35,245 nt of DNA from the IMG/VR virus record IMGVR_UViG_3300010885_023942, positions 1 through 35,245 of that record, one strand, 5' to 3'. Numbering within the stretch: the first letter of the stretch is position 1; every line of letters starts with the position of its first letter. Shown one piece after another: positions 5,548-13,472 of the stretch. The position numbers and the translations under genes are program-made. This stretch comes from a virus. The notes below the pieces were generated by a model. It was not told the origin of the DNA. It did no database searches and saw only the letters and a program-made list of their open reading frames with translations.

Positions 5548-7628
5548 CGCTTCCCCAGCCCCCTCAGACCACCGCTGCACCCGGGCCCGCAAAGCCTAAG
5601 TACGACCTCGGGGCCAAGCGCCGGAAGTTCCGAGCGTTCGAGAGCAACAAAGACCGCGAGCTTAAGGAAAGCCAGGAGCACCGCCGCTACTACCACGCGA
5701 AGCAGTGGACGGAAGAGCAGGTTGCTACGCTCAAGAAGCGGAAACAGCCGGTCATCACCGACAACCGCGTTGCGCGAAAGATAGACTTTCTCGTCGGTGT
5801 CGAGCAGCGTATGCGGCGCGATCCGAAGGCGTACCCGCGCACGCCGAAGCACGACCAGGATGCCGATGCGGCGACGGCGGCCGTTCGGTTCGTCTGCGAC
5901 GTCAACCGTTGGGAAAAATCCGCGTCCGACGTCGCCCATGACGGCATGGTGTCCAACTGCGGCGTCGTCTGGATCGGTGTCGAGGCGCGCGAGGTCAAGA
6001 TCCGCCAAGTTGACGTGTCGCGGTTCTTCTACGATCCGCGCTCGATCAAGGCCGACTTCTCCGACGCGCGCTTCATGGGCGTGCATCTGTGGATGGACAT
6101 CGAGGAAGCAATCGAGCAGTGGCCCGGCAAAGAAGCCGAGCTGCGGGCAATGATCGATAACGATACCGGCGAGACGTCACTGTTGCGCGCCGATGTCGAT
6201 CAAAACGAGCAATGGGCCGACTTTGAGCATGAGCGCGTGCGTGTGCTGGAGTTCTGGGAGCGGACCCGCGACGGCTGGACTTACTGCTTTTTCTCGGGAG
6301 ACATCGACCTGGACAGCGGCCCCAGCCCTTACGTGGATGAGAAGGGGCGCCCGGATACGCCTTATGTCGGCTGGTCCTCTTACGTCGACGAGAAGGGTGA
6401 CAGGTACGGCATCATCCGCAACCTGAAATCGATGCAGGACGAGATCAACCACCGCCGGTCCAAATTCCTGCACATGATCAACGTCCGCCAGATCCACGTC
6501 CGAACCGGCGTGGTCGAGGACGTCGACAAGCTCCGCCAGCAACTCACGCGCCCCGATGGCGTGATCGAGCACAACGGCGAATGGGGCAAAGACATCGGCA
6601 TGATTGACCAGTCGGACCAGGTCAAAGGTCAGGCCGAGTTGCTGGTGGAAGCGCAGACCGCGCTCGAAAACCTCGGTCCCAATCCGGGCTTGATCGGAAG
6701 AGGCGGGGGCGTTGCCGACCAGTCCGGCCGCGCGATCCTGGCACAGCGCGACAGCGGGATGACCGAGCTGAGCCCCGTGTTCGAACGCATGCGAGATTGG
6801 AAGCTCCGGTGCTATCGCGCCATGTGGGCACGCATTCGTCAAGCCTGGACGGGCGAACGCTGGATCAGGGTCACGGACGACAAGCGGTCCATGCAGTACG
6901 TCGGCGTCAACGCCATCAAGACGGATCCGGAAACGGGCCAGCTCGTCCCTCAGAATTTTGTGGCCGAGATCGACGTCGACATCATCATGGACGAAGGCCC
7001 CGACACGGTCGTGATGAAAGAGGAGCTGCTTCAGACGATGTCGCAGCTCGGCGAGGCCGCAGCCGGCCCCATGGGCAAGATCATGATCGAGCTGAGCAAC
7101 GTTCCCGACAAGGAAGCTCTGCTCAAGATGCTCGATGATGCCTCCGCCCCGCCACCTCAAATGGTCGCGATGCAGGAGCGCATGGGGCAGCTCGAAGCCA
7201 TGCTCAAGGCGGCTCAGATCGACGAGAAGATCGCGGCCATCGAGAACAAGCGCGCCGACACCATCGCCAAGCTATCCGGCGCCATGACGCCGCAACAGCA
7301 ACAGACCGACGAGTTCGGCCGTCCGATGGGTCCGGCTCCGGCCGATCCCGGTGCAGGCCTGATGAACGGCCTCAACGCTCTGTCGATGTTCCCCTTGCAG
7401 TACGGCCAGCCGACCATCGAGCAGCAGACCGAGATGATGGGGCAACAGCAGCCGCCACCGCCGCCCGGCATGGATGGCCAGCAGCCACCGCAAGGCGCCC
7501 CACCGCCCGGTGGCATGCAGCAAGATCCGACGCAACCGCCCATGGACGAGACGATGATGTCTCCAGACGGCGGAATGCCCATCGACGCATCGGCTTTCGA
7601 GCCGAGCGCGCCCCAGCTAGGATCATGA
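5532..7628 (+). CDS. Portal protein, P22-like
   Basis: The product (698 residues) begins at a GTG with GAGG upstream and overlaps the terminase by 16 bases. It has the P22-type portal character: an N-terminal region with YYHAKQWTEEQVATLKKRKQ, then DNRVARKIDFLVGVEQRMR, a clip/wing region with SRFFYDPRS, and a central LGPNPGLIGRGGGVADQSGR followed by an AILAQRDSGMTEL helix. The last 170 residues form a Gln/Pro/Met-rich tail that includes PPPPPG runs; in P22 the portal C-terminus forms a barrel into the capsid, but this tail looks disordered instead. It forms the DNA entry ring at one capsid vertex. Confidence 0.92.
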   Translation: MENGLTLPQPPQTTAAPGPAKPKYDLGAKRRKFRAFESNKDRELKESQEHRRYYHAKQWTEEQVATLKKRKQPVITDNRVARKIDFLVGVEQRMRRDPKAYPRTPKHDQDADAATAAVRFVCDVNRWEKSASDVAHDGMVSNCGVVWIGVEAREVKIRQVDVSRFFYDPRSIKADFSDARFMGVHLWMDIEEAIEQWPGKEAELRAMIDNDTGETSLLRADVDQNEQWADFEHERVRVLEFWERTRDGWTYCFFSGDIDLDSGPSPYVDEKGRPDTPYVGWSSYVDEKGDRYGIIRNLKSMQDEINHRRSKFLHMINVRQIHVRTGVVEDVDKLRQQLTRPDGVIEHNGEWGKDIGMIDQSDQVKGQAELLVEAQTALENLGPNPGLIGRGGGVADQSGRAILAQRDSGMTELSPVFERMRDWKLRCYRAMWARIRQAWTGERWIRVTDDKRSMQYVGVNAIKTDPETGQLVPQNFVAEIDVDIIMDEGPDTVVMKEELLQTMSQLGEAAAGPMGKIMIELSNVPDKEALLKMLDDASAPPPQMVAMQERMGQLEAMLKAAQIDEKIAAIENKRADTIAKLSGAMTPQQQQTDEFGRPMGPAPADPGAGLMNGLNALSMFPLQYGQPTIEQQTEMMGQQQPPPPPGMDGQQPPQGAPPPGGMQQDPTQPPMDETMMSPDGGMPIDASAFEPSAPQLGS

Positions 7629-7631
7629 TCC

Positions 7632-7889
7632 ATGGCCGACACGCAGTCCATGCCAGCCGAGCCGAAGATGGAGATGGAGATGGAACCGGCCGAGCCCAGA
7701 ATGAGCGTGACCGAGGCGATGGACGTGCTCGATGAGTTCCACATTCGCCGTGGGGACATGCAGCGGGTCTATACCGCGCTCGAAACCATGTTGGAGCCGG
7801 CCGAAGATACCGCGCCGGAGGAAGCAGACAGCGAAGCGGGCGACGGTGAAATGATGTCGTCTGTCTTCGCTCGTAACAAAGCCGCGTGA
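7632..7889 (+). CDS. Small acidic hypothetical protein in the head operon
   Basis: The 85-residue product starts four bases after the portal stop. It is highly acidic and Met-rich (MEMEMEPAEPRM), with one amphipathic helix (VTEAMDVLDEFHIRRGDMQR) and an acidic linker before a short basic end. No family is recognised. Position between portal and scaffold suggests a head-assembly accessory. Confidence 0.6.
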   Translation: MADTQSMPAEPKMEMEMEPAEPRMSVTEAMDVLDEFHIRRGDMQRVYTALETMLEPAEDTAPEEADSEAGDGEMMSSVFARNKAA

Positions 7890-8021
7890 GTAGCGTGACG
7901 TGCGTGGACCCGCCGGCCTAAGCGGCGTTTCGGCCCGTGAGACCGTCATTCTCACGACACCGGCTCATCAGACCGCATCTGATGCTTTCGTGACCAGCTA
8001 CGTCAAAGCGGATTGACCCAC
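7890..8021 (+). other. Short intergenic region with hairpin
   Basis: There is no gene here. It contains a perfect seven-base hairpin, CGTGAGA (7936-7942) with TCTCACG (7950-7956), loop of seven. No T-run follows, so an RNA-processing or mRNA-stability role before the strongly expressed scaffold and capsid genes is more likely than termination. Confidence 0.35.
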
Positions 8022-8852
8022 ATGGCAGACACCGTGACCGAAGACCTGCAACTCGACGACGTTTACGCCTCGGATACGGCACCGACCGACGCTCAACCGG
8101 CAACGGATGGGCAGACGCCGGTGCGCGACGAGGCCGGACGGTTCGCCGCGAAGCAGGAAGCAGCACCCGAGGCCAAGGCGCCAACGCCGCAGCCGGAAGT
8201 GCAGCCCGAGCCCGAGGTCGCAACGCGTCATGTGCCACTCAAAGAGCTGCAATCCGAGCGCACCAAGCGTCAGGAAGAGGCTCGCTTGCGCGCCGAGGCC
8301 GAGGCGCGCGCATCTGTCTATGAAAAACAGGTGCAGGCCCTCTTGTCTCAGTCGCGTCCACCGGCCGTACAGCCGGCACCCATCCAGCCGCCCGATCCCT
8401 ACACCGATCCCGAGGGCTTTACGCAGTTCCACGTGAACCGCGTGCAAGCCAGGATGGAAGATCGGTTGCTCCACATCTCGGAGTCGAATGCCCGCCGTGC
8501 CCACGGTGACGCGATCGTCAACGAGGCTCTGGAGATGGCTCGAAATGCTGGCGATCCGTCCTACTTCAACCGGTTCCCCGATCCGTGGGGCGCTCTGGTG
8601 GAGTGGGGCAAGCGCCAGAAGTCTTTGGCCAAGATCGGGCCTGATACTGACGCCTACGAGAAGCAGGTCGAGGAGCGGGCAACCGCGAAAATCCTCGCCG
8701 ATCTCAAGGCCGGAAAGATCAAGCTGGACGGCACCACTGTGCAGCCGACGCGGTTCCCCGGAACGCTTGCCGATCAGACGTCGGCCGGCGGATCGCAGAC
8801 CGCACATCTCTCCGATGAGGCGATCATGGCCGGCGCTTACCGCCGAGCCTAG
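8022..8852 (+). CDS. Capsid scaffolding-like protein
   Basis: The 276-residue product sits directly upstream of the major capsid gene, the usual place for a scaffold. Its composition fits: a disordered N-terminus rich in Pro, Glu and Ala, a VPLKELQSERTKRQEEARLR coiled coil at about residues 70-90, a helical middle, and a basic segment near the C-terminus (DLKAGKIKLDGTT). Scaffolds of this type template procapsid assembly and bind capsid protein through a helical C-terminus. ATG 8022 is preferred over an in-frame TTG at 8013; neither has a strong ribosome site. Confidence 0.7.
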   Translation: MADTVTEDLQLDDVYASDTAPTDAQPATDGQTPVRDEAGRFAAKQEAAPEAKAPTPQPEVQPEPEVATRHVPLKELQSERTKRQEEARLRAEAEARASVYEKQVQALLSQSRPPAVQPAPIQPPDPYTDPEGFTQFHVNRVQARMEDRLLHISESNARRAHGDAIVNEALEMARNAGDPSYFNRFPDPWGALVEWGKRQKSLAKIGPDTDAYEKQVEERATAKILADLKAGKIKLDGTTVQPTRFPGTLADQTSAGGSQTAHLSDEAIMAGAYRRA

Positions 8853-8904
8853 CGTACCGCGTCCGCCTCGATCCTGAAAACCGTCACGATCGAGAACAAT
8901 CACC

Positions 8905-10020
8905 ATGGCAAACACCGCGACGCTTTCCGGCTTGGATCTGACCAAGTGGCGGAAAGACTTCATCAACGAATACGTGCGCGACAGCGGTTTTAAACCGTAT
9001 ATGGGCACGTCGGAAATGGACATCATCCACGTCGTCAACGACCTGCAGACGGACGGCGTCACGATCCGCATCCCGCTGCTGGCTCGTCTTAAGGGCGGTG
9101 GCGTCGAAGGCGACACCCTCCTGTCTGGTCAGGAAGAGATGCTTGACCAGTACTATCAGGATCTCACTTGGAAGTTCCGCCGGCACGCCGTCGCCGCGAC
9201 CAAGAACCAGAAGAAGCGCTCGGCCGTCGATTTCATGGCGCAGGCTCGCCCGCGCCTCAAGGAGTGGTCGTCGGAGCTGATCAAGTTCCTGGTCATCGAC
9301 GCCTTCCACAAGATGAGCGACGGAACGAACTTCGCCGACGCCAGCGCCGGCACCCGTAACACGTGGGTCGTGAACAACTCCGACCGCGTGTTGTTCGGCA
9401 ATGCGATCGCCAACTATTCGGCGACGCATCTGACCGCGCTCGGCAACGTCGACAGCACCAACGACAAGCTGACGGCTGCCAATGGCTCGCTCGCGAAGTT
9501 CATCGCGCGGCAGGCCGACCCTCATATTCGTCCGTTTAAGACGGGTGCCCAGGGCCGCGAATTTTATGTCATGTTCTGCCATCCGCTCTGCTTCCGCGAC
9601 CTAAAAGCGGATACGACGATGGTCAGCGCTAACCGTGACGCCCGCGCTCGTGAGGGTGGCGGCATGGACAGCAACCCGATCTTTCAGGACGGCGACCTGA
9701 TCTACGACGGCATCATCTTCCGCGAGATCCCCGAGTTCTACACGAACCGCACGGGCACCGGCCGCAACACCAACACGCATCTTGCGGGCGTCGGCGCTTC
9801 TTCCATTGACGTGGGTGTCAACTTCCTGTGCGGAACGCAGGCGCTCGGCTACGTCAACAAGCAGGCCGCCATACCGACCAAGAAGAATGAGGACGACTAC
9901 GGCTTCGTTGACGGCGTCGGCATCGAGTTCGCAATGGGCCTCGACAAGCTGCGTTGGAACAACGGCTCCGGGACTAACAAGGATCTCGGCATCGTCACCT
10001 GCTACTTCTCTGCTGCGTGA
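8905..10020 (+). CDS. Major capsid protein, N4-gp56 family
   Basis: This 371-residue protein is the head shell subunit. The opening (TLSGLDLTKWRKDFINEYVR, then YMGTSEMDIIHVVNDLQTDG), the DTLLSGQEEMLDQYYQDLTW segment with FRRHAVAATKNQKKR, and a conserved middle (GREFYVMFCHPLCFRDLK) and end (GFVDGVGIEFAMGLDKLRW) match the N4-gp56-type capsid group with the HK97 fold. Length is normal. No maturation-protease gene is seen nearby, consistent with scaffold-only maturation as in P22 and N4-like phages. Confidence 0.9.
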   Translation: MANTATLSGLDLTKWRKDFINEYVRDSGFKPYMGTSEMDIIHVVNDLQTDGVTIRIPLLARLKGGGVEGDTLLSGQEEMLDQYYQDLTWKFRRHAVAATKNQKKRSAVDFMAQARPRLKEWSSELIKFLVIDAFHKMSDGTNFADASAGTRNTWVVNNSDRVLFGNAIANYSATHLTALGNVDSTNDKLTAANGSLAKFIARQADPHIRPFKTGAQGREFYVMFCHPLCFRDLKADTTMVSANRDARAREGGGMDSNPIFQDGDLIYDGIIFREIPEFYTNRTGTGRNTNTHLAGVGASSIDVGVNFLCGTQALGYVNKQAAIPTKKNEDDYGFVDGVGIEFAMGLDKLRWNNGSGTNKDLGIVTCYFSAA

Positions 10021-10038
10021 TAAGAGGGACAACTAACT

Positions 10039-10503
10039 ATGGCTGCATACGAAACGTCAAAGTCCGCTCTATCAGGCACCTCCATTGGTGCTGGATGGGC
10101 GCGGCAGGTGATTGAGGACGTCGCAATCATCGCCATTACAACGGCGATGATCGACAATACCAACGACAGTGTCGGACTTTTGTATATTCCGGCCGGCGCT
10201 GTACTATTGGGCTCGACATTGTCGAGCACCGACCTAGATACCAACGTTTCGCCGACGATCACCTGGAACGTAGGCGACAGCGGGTCAAATACGCGGATCT
10301 TCTCTGCGTCGACCGTGAGCCAAGCTGGTACGCTGTCGGCTGCTGTCGCACAGGGAAGCCACCTTTACAAGTTTACGACTCGCACGCAGCTGCGTGCCTA
10401 TGTGAACGCAGTGGCCGCAACTGGTGCGGCCGGTACGCTGTACTTCAGCGTCCGCTATTTTGTCGATCCCGACTTCTCGACCACGGCGCTCGTCGCCGCG
10501 TGA
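10039..10503 (+). CDS. Probable head decoration protein
   Basis: The 154-residue product lies 18 bases after the capsid gene. It is beta-rich with few charged residues (Ala, Thr, Ser, Val), with segments such as DSVGLLYIPAGAVLLGSTL and TLYFSVRYFVDPDF. Proteins of this size and character following capsid genes are commonly capsid decoration or stabilisation proteins. No specific family is claimed. It is followed by a strong hairpin. Confidence 0.6.
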   Translation: MAAYETSKSALSGTSIGAGWARQVIEDVAIIAITTAMIDNTNDSVGLLYIPAGAVLLGSTLSSTDLDTNVSPTITWNVGDSGSNTRIFSASTVSQAGTLSAAVAQGSHLYKFTTRTQLRAYVNAVAATGAAGTLYFSVRYFVDPDFSTTALVAA

Positions 10504-10511
10504 TGACGCAC

Positions 10512-10538
10512 GGGGCGGGCTCATCACCCGCCCCACTT
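10512..10538 (+). terminator. Terminator or attenuator hairpin after the capsid genes
   Basis: A perfect eight-base stem, GGGGCGGG (10512-10519) and CCCGCCCC (10527-10534), with a seven-base loop is followed by ACTTT. It lies 8 bases after the decoration gene stop and 17 bases before the next gene. It probably reduces read-through into the tail genes so that head proteins are made in excess; the short U-run suggests partial termination. Confidence 0.65.
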
Positions 10539-10551
10539 TCCAGGAGATCCC

Positions 10552-10839
10552 ATGAAGATCAAATACATCGGCCGTGAATACACTGAGGTTTTTGGCCTCG
10601 CCTTCAAGCCCGGCGAGACGCTGGACGTCACCGACGCGTTTGCAATCGAGAAGCTCCGATTCAATCCTCAGTTCGAGGCTGCTGACGCCAAGGACAAGCC
10701 GAAGGATGGCGACAAGCCAAAGGCGATCGTGCCCGGCGACGAGATGAAACGGGTCGTGGAACAGAACATGCTTGAGCGCATGGCCGAGACCAACAAGGCT
10801 ATCCTGACCGACATCGACCGCAAGAAGCGCGAGGGATAA
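10552..10839 (+). CDS. Small head-tail region hypothetical protein
   Basis: AGGAG lies upstream of the ATG at 10552. The 95-residue product starts with a small beta unit (MKIKYIGREYTEVFGLAFKP) resembling the short domains found in phage connector-region proteins, then a Lys/Asp-rich linker and a charged C-terminal helix. Similar short genes are often found between capsid and connector genes. Function unknown. Confidence 0.65.
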   Translation: MKIKYIGREYTEVFGLAFKPGETLDVTDAFAIEKLRFNPQFEAADAKDKPKDGDKPKAIVPGDEMKRVVEQNMLERMAETNKAILTDIDRKKREG

Positions 10840-10842
10840 GCC

Positions 10843-11190
10843 ATGACGGCGCGCACGATCGTCGATCTGACGGCGGCTGTCATGCTGGACTTGGCCCTGA
10901 TTAACGCCAACGAAACCCCGTCGGCGACCGACCACGCCTTCATTGCTGCCAGCTACGCCGAGGCACTGGAGGAACTGCGCGACGATGGGTTGTGCTGGTG
11001 GGATGCTAACGCCATCCCTCTAGCGGTCTTTCCAGCGGTCGTCAGCTTTATGTCCATATCGGTATCTGAAGCTTTCGGAAAACCGCGCCAAGTGCCGGTA
11101 GATGTAGAGCTTGAGGCCGCGCGCAAGCGCATTCGTCGTCGGATTGCAAAGCCGACGACGGGTGAGCAAACCTCGTTTTCGGACTACTGA
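10843..11190 (+). CDS. Head-tail connector (head completion) candidate
   Basis: The 115-residue helical product has a pattern like gp4-type or gp6-type head completion proteins: a first helix (TIVDLTAAVMLDLALINANE), a helix-turn (AFIAASYAEALEELRDDGLC), a hydrophobic helix, and a polar tail ending in TSFSDY. Such proteins form the ring between the portal and the tail. Its stop overlaps the ATG of the gp10-like gene (TGATG), which in P22-like phages follows the adaptor. Assignment is mostly positional. Confidence 0.55.
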   Translation: MTARTIVDLTAAVMLDLALINANETPSATDHAFIAASYAEALEELRDDGLCWWDANAIPLAVFPAVVSFMSISVSEAFGKPRQVPVDVELEAARKRIRRRIAKPTTGEQTSFSDY

Positions 11191-12590
11191 TGGCCATTCT
11201 CCCGATCACGCTCGGCACCCAATCCAATCCAGGACGGTTCTCGACCGCTGGCTCTGCGCGTCTGACGAACCTCATGATTGAGCAGTCCGGTCAAGAGGGG
11301 AAGGCATTAACGGTGCTCTATCCGGTGCCTGGGCTGGCGAGTTTTTCGACGCTGACCGGGGGCGGCGGTGTCCGCGCCATGCTGGCAACCGACAACTGGC
11401 TGTATGTCGTCGCCGGGCGGCTGCTGTTTCGGGTCGATGCAAGCGGAGCATCAACTCTGATCGGCGGTATTCCGACCGATGGGCTGGTGACTATGGGCCG
11501 CAACCGGGCCAACCCGACACAGATAGGCATTAGCTCGGACGGCCTGTTTTGGGTTGTAGTTGATGCCACGCTGACACCAAACGCCGACACCGATCTTCCG
11601 CCGTCATCGTCGCTTGCTGTGCTGGATGGCTATGGCATTCTGCCAGGCTATGGATCGGTCTTCCACATCTCGGACGCGGACGATTTTACCGCATTTGATC
11701 CGCTCGACTTTGCTTCAGCCGAAAGCAGCCCAGACGCCACAATGCGCGTCGCAGTCCGTGAATCAGAAGTCGTGTTCTTCGGCACGGAATCAACGGAGTG
11801 GTGGCAGAACAGCGGGGGGACATTCCCGTTCAGTCGGGTGCAAACGGCCCGCATCGGGTGCCTGTCTGCCGCTTCTGTTGCCACCGTTGACCGTACTCTG
11901 GCATGGGTCGCGCAGGATGGGACTGTGCGTCTCATGGAAGGCTACAGCGGCAAGGTCATCAGCAACCACGCCGTTGACAGGTTCGTGGCTGACGAGACGA
12001 CCAAATCGGAACTGACGGCAACTTCATGGGCGCAGGACGGCCACACGTTCTATTGCCTGTCTGGCACCAATGAAACGTGGGTCTACGACATCGCAACCGG
12101 ACTTTGGCACAACCGTGAAAGCTATGGATATAGCCGCTGGCGCTGCAGCTACGTTGTCCAGTTCGCCGGCAAGACGATCGCGGGCGATGCTTCCACCGGC
12201 ATCCTTTATCAGATGCATCGCGACTACGCCGACGAAGCCGGCGAGCCGCTGATCTGCGAGAGCATCACACCGCCCAATCACGCCGCACCCGAGCGTCTGC
12301 AGGTCAATGCGCTGCACCTTGACGTGATTACCGGCCAAGGAATCGTTCCCGGCGACGACAGCACGACAGAGCCGCAAATCATGGTGCAGGGATCACGGGA
12401 TGGCGGCGCCACGTTCGGGACTGAACGCTGGATCTCAATGGGGCACCGTGGCGAGCGGGTCAAACGCATCGTTCTGCGCCGCTGGGGCGTCTACGGCGTT
12501 CAGGGCGTGACATGGCGCGTGCGGTCGTCGGCTGCGGTCGCGCGTGGGTTTCTGAGTGCGCACATGGATGCACAGAAGCTCAGGGCATGA
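11190..12590 (+). CDS. P22 gp10-like packaged-DNA stabilisation protein (tail hub)
   Basis: The 466-residue product has the gp10-like beta-propeller plan: an opening on obtaining a protein name list (ARLTNLMIEQ) and PVPGL, repeated short strands, and FGTESTEWWQNSGGTFPFSR followed by GCLSAASVATVDRTLAWVAQ, a section that closely parallels the P22 family. In P22 this protein plugs below the portal after packaging and gives the base on which the needle and spikes sit. Length is normal for the family (about 470). The start is coupled by TGATG overlap. Confidence 0.85.
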   Translation: MAILPITLGTQSNPGRFSTAGSARLTNLMIEQSGQEGKALTVLYPVPGLASFSTLTGGGGVRAMLATDNWLYVVAGRLLFRVDASGASTLIGGIPTDGLVTMGRNRANPTQIGISSDGLFWVVVDATLTPNADTDLPPSSSLAVLDGYGILPGYGSVFHISDADDFTAFDPLDFASAESSPDATMRVAVRESEVVFFGTESTEWWQNSGGTFPFSRVQTARIGCLSAASVATVDRTLAWVAQDGTVRLMEGYSGKVISNHAVDRFVADETTKSELTATSWAQDGHTFYCLSGTNETWVYDIATGLWHNRESYGYSRWRCSYVVQFAGKTIAGDASTGILYQMHRDYADEAGEPLICESITPPNHAAPERLQVNALHLDVITGQGIVPGDDSTTEPQIMVQGSRDGGATFGTERWISMGHRGERVKRIVLRRWGVYGVQGVTWRVRSSAAVARGFLSAHMDAQKLRA

Positions 12591-12724
12591 ACCCCGAACT
12601 GTACCGTGTTTTAACGCGGATCGCGACCAAGGCAGGACAGTCAATACCTCGCGTTGATACGCCGCTGACCGACACAGCATGGGTGCGGTTCTTTTCCGCC
12701 GTGCGCGATTACATGGGGGCCTGA
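12587..12724 (+). CDS. 45-residue hypothetical protein
   Basis: Starts at an ATGA overlap with the gp10-like gene. The product opens MNPELYRVLTRIATKAGQSI and is a plausible small helical protein. An upstream in-frame start exists, but it would run through gp10 in another frame. It ends one base before the next gene. No family recognised; it may be a tail or ejection accessory. Confidence 0.55.
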   Translation: MNPELYRVLTRIATKAGQSIPRVDTPLTDTAWVRFFSAVRDYMGA

Positions 12725-12725
12725 G

Positions 12726-13469
12726 ATGGGTTTTTTCGGCGATCTGTTTGGCGGTTCATCCGGCAAGAAAGCGGCCAACGCGGGCGCCGAGGCTGCCAGT
12801 GCCTACACCAACAGCGGGTATAACTCCTATCGAGACAATGCTACGAAGGGCTACGGCCAGTCCGATAGCATTCTGTCCGGCTATGAGCAGCCGGGAAAAC
12901 AGGCCTACAGCCAGTATGCCGACAGCATCGGCGCCAACGGGGCGCAGGGCTACCAGAACGCGCTGAGCAACTTCAATGCTGACCCGTTCCGGCAGGGTCA
13001 GGACGACGCCACCGCGCGAGCTGTCCGCGATACGTACCGCCGCTACAACGGCCAGGGTATGGGGAACAGCGGCACGGCTGGTGCTGCGGTTGGACGGGTT
13101 GGAAGCGACATCTACGGGAGCCAAGTGGCTGACTACCGCAACCGGCTGATGGGCCTCGGCCAGCAAGGCGCGCAATTCGGCCAACAGCGGGCACAGAACG
13201 CCATCGGCCAAGGCGAAGCCATCGGCGGGAGCTACATCGGCCAGAACAACCAGCTCGCCGGCATTGAACAGCAGCGCCAACAGAACATTTATCAGGCGCA
13301 ACAGGGCGGGATGAACAACATACTGAAGGGGCTTGGCTTCGTTGGTAGCGCGGCCATGTCCGGGTTTGCGCCGGGGGCTGGGGGTCAGACTACGTTCGGC
13401 AACATGCGTAATGCCCTGTTCCGCCCATCCGGTCAGAGCGGATGGAACACAACGACGACGTGGGGTTGA
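12726..13469 (+). CDS. Internal (ejection) protein, Gly/Gln/Asn-rich, P22 gp7-like position
   Basis: The 247-residue product opens with a hydrophobic, glycine-containing stretch (MGFFGDLFGGSSGKKAANAG) typical of phage DNA-injection proteins. It then has long Gln/Ala/Gly-rich helical segments (GQQGAQFGQQRAQNAIGQGE and further). A hydrophobic segment with Gly and Ala lies near the C-terminus, followed by NMRNALFRPS. Such proteins are packed in the capsid and ejected ahead of the DNA to form a channel. It is the first of five genes sharing the R-N-A-L motif. Confidence 0.65.
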   Translation: MGFFGDLFGGSSGKKAANAGAEAASAYTNSGYNSYRDNATKGYGQSDSILSGYEQPGKQAYSQYADSIGANGAQGYQNALSNFNADPFRQGQDDATARAVRDTYRRYNGQGMGNSGTAGAAVGRVGSDIYGSQVADYRNRLMGLGQQGAQFGQQRAQNAIGQGEAIGGSYIGQNNQLAGIEQQRQQNIYQAQQGGMNNILKGLGFVGSAAMSGFAPGAGGQTTFGNMRNALFRPSGQSGWNTTTTWG

Positions 13470-13472
13470 TCC

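Noticed and set aside
6177-7160. Minus-strand frame of 327 codons opposite the portal
   Set aside because: Antisense to a clear P22-like portal gene; composition is that of a mirrored frame.
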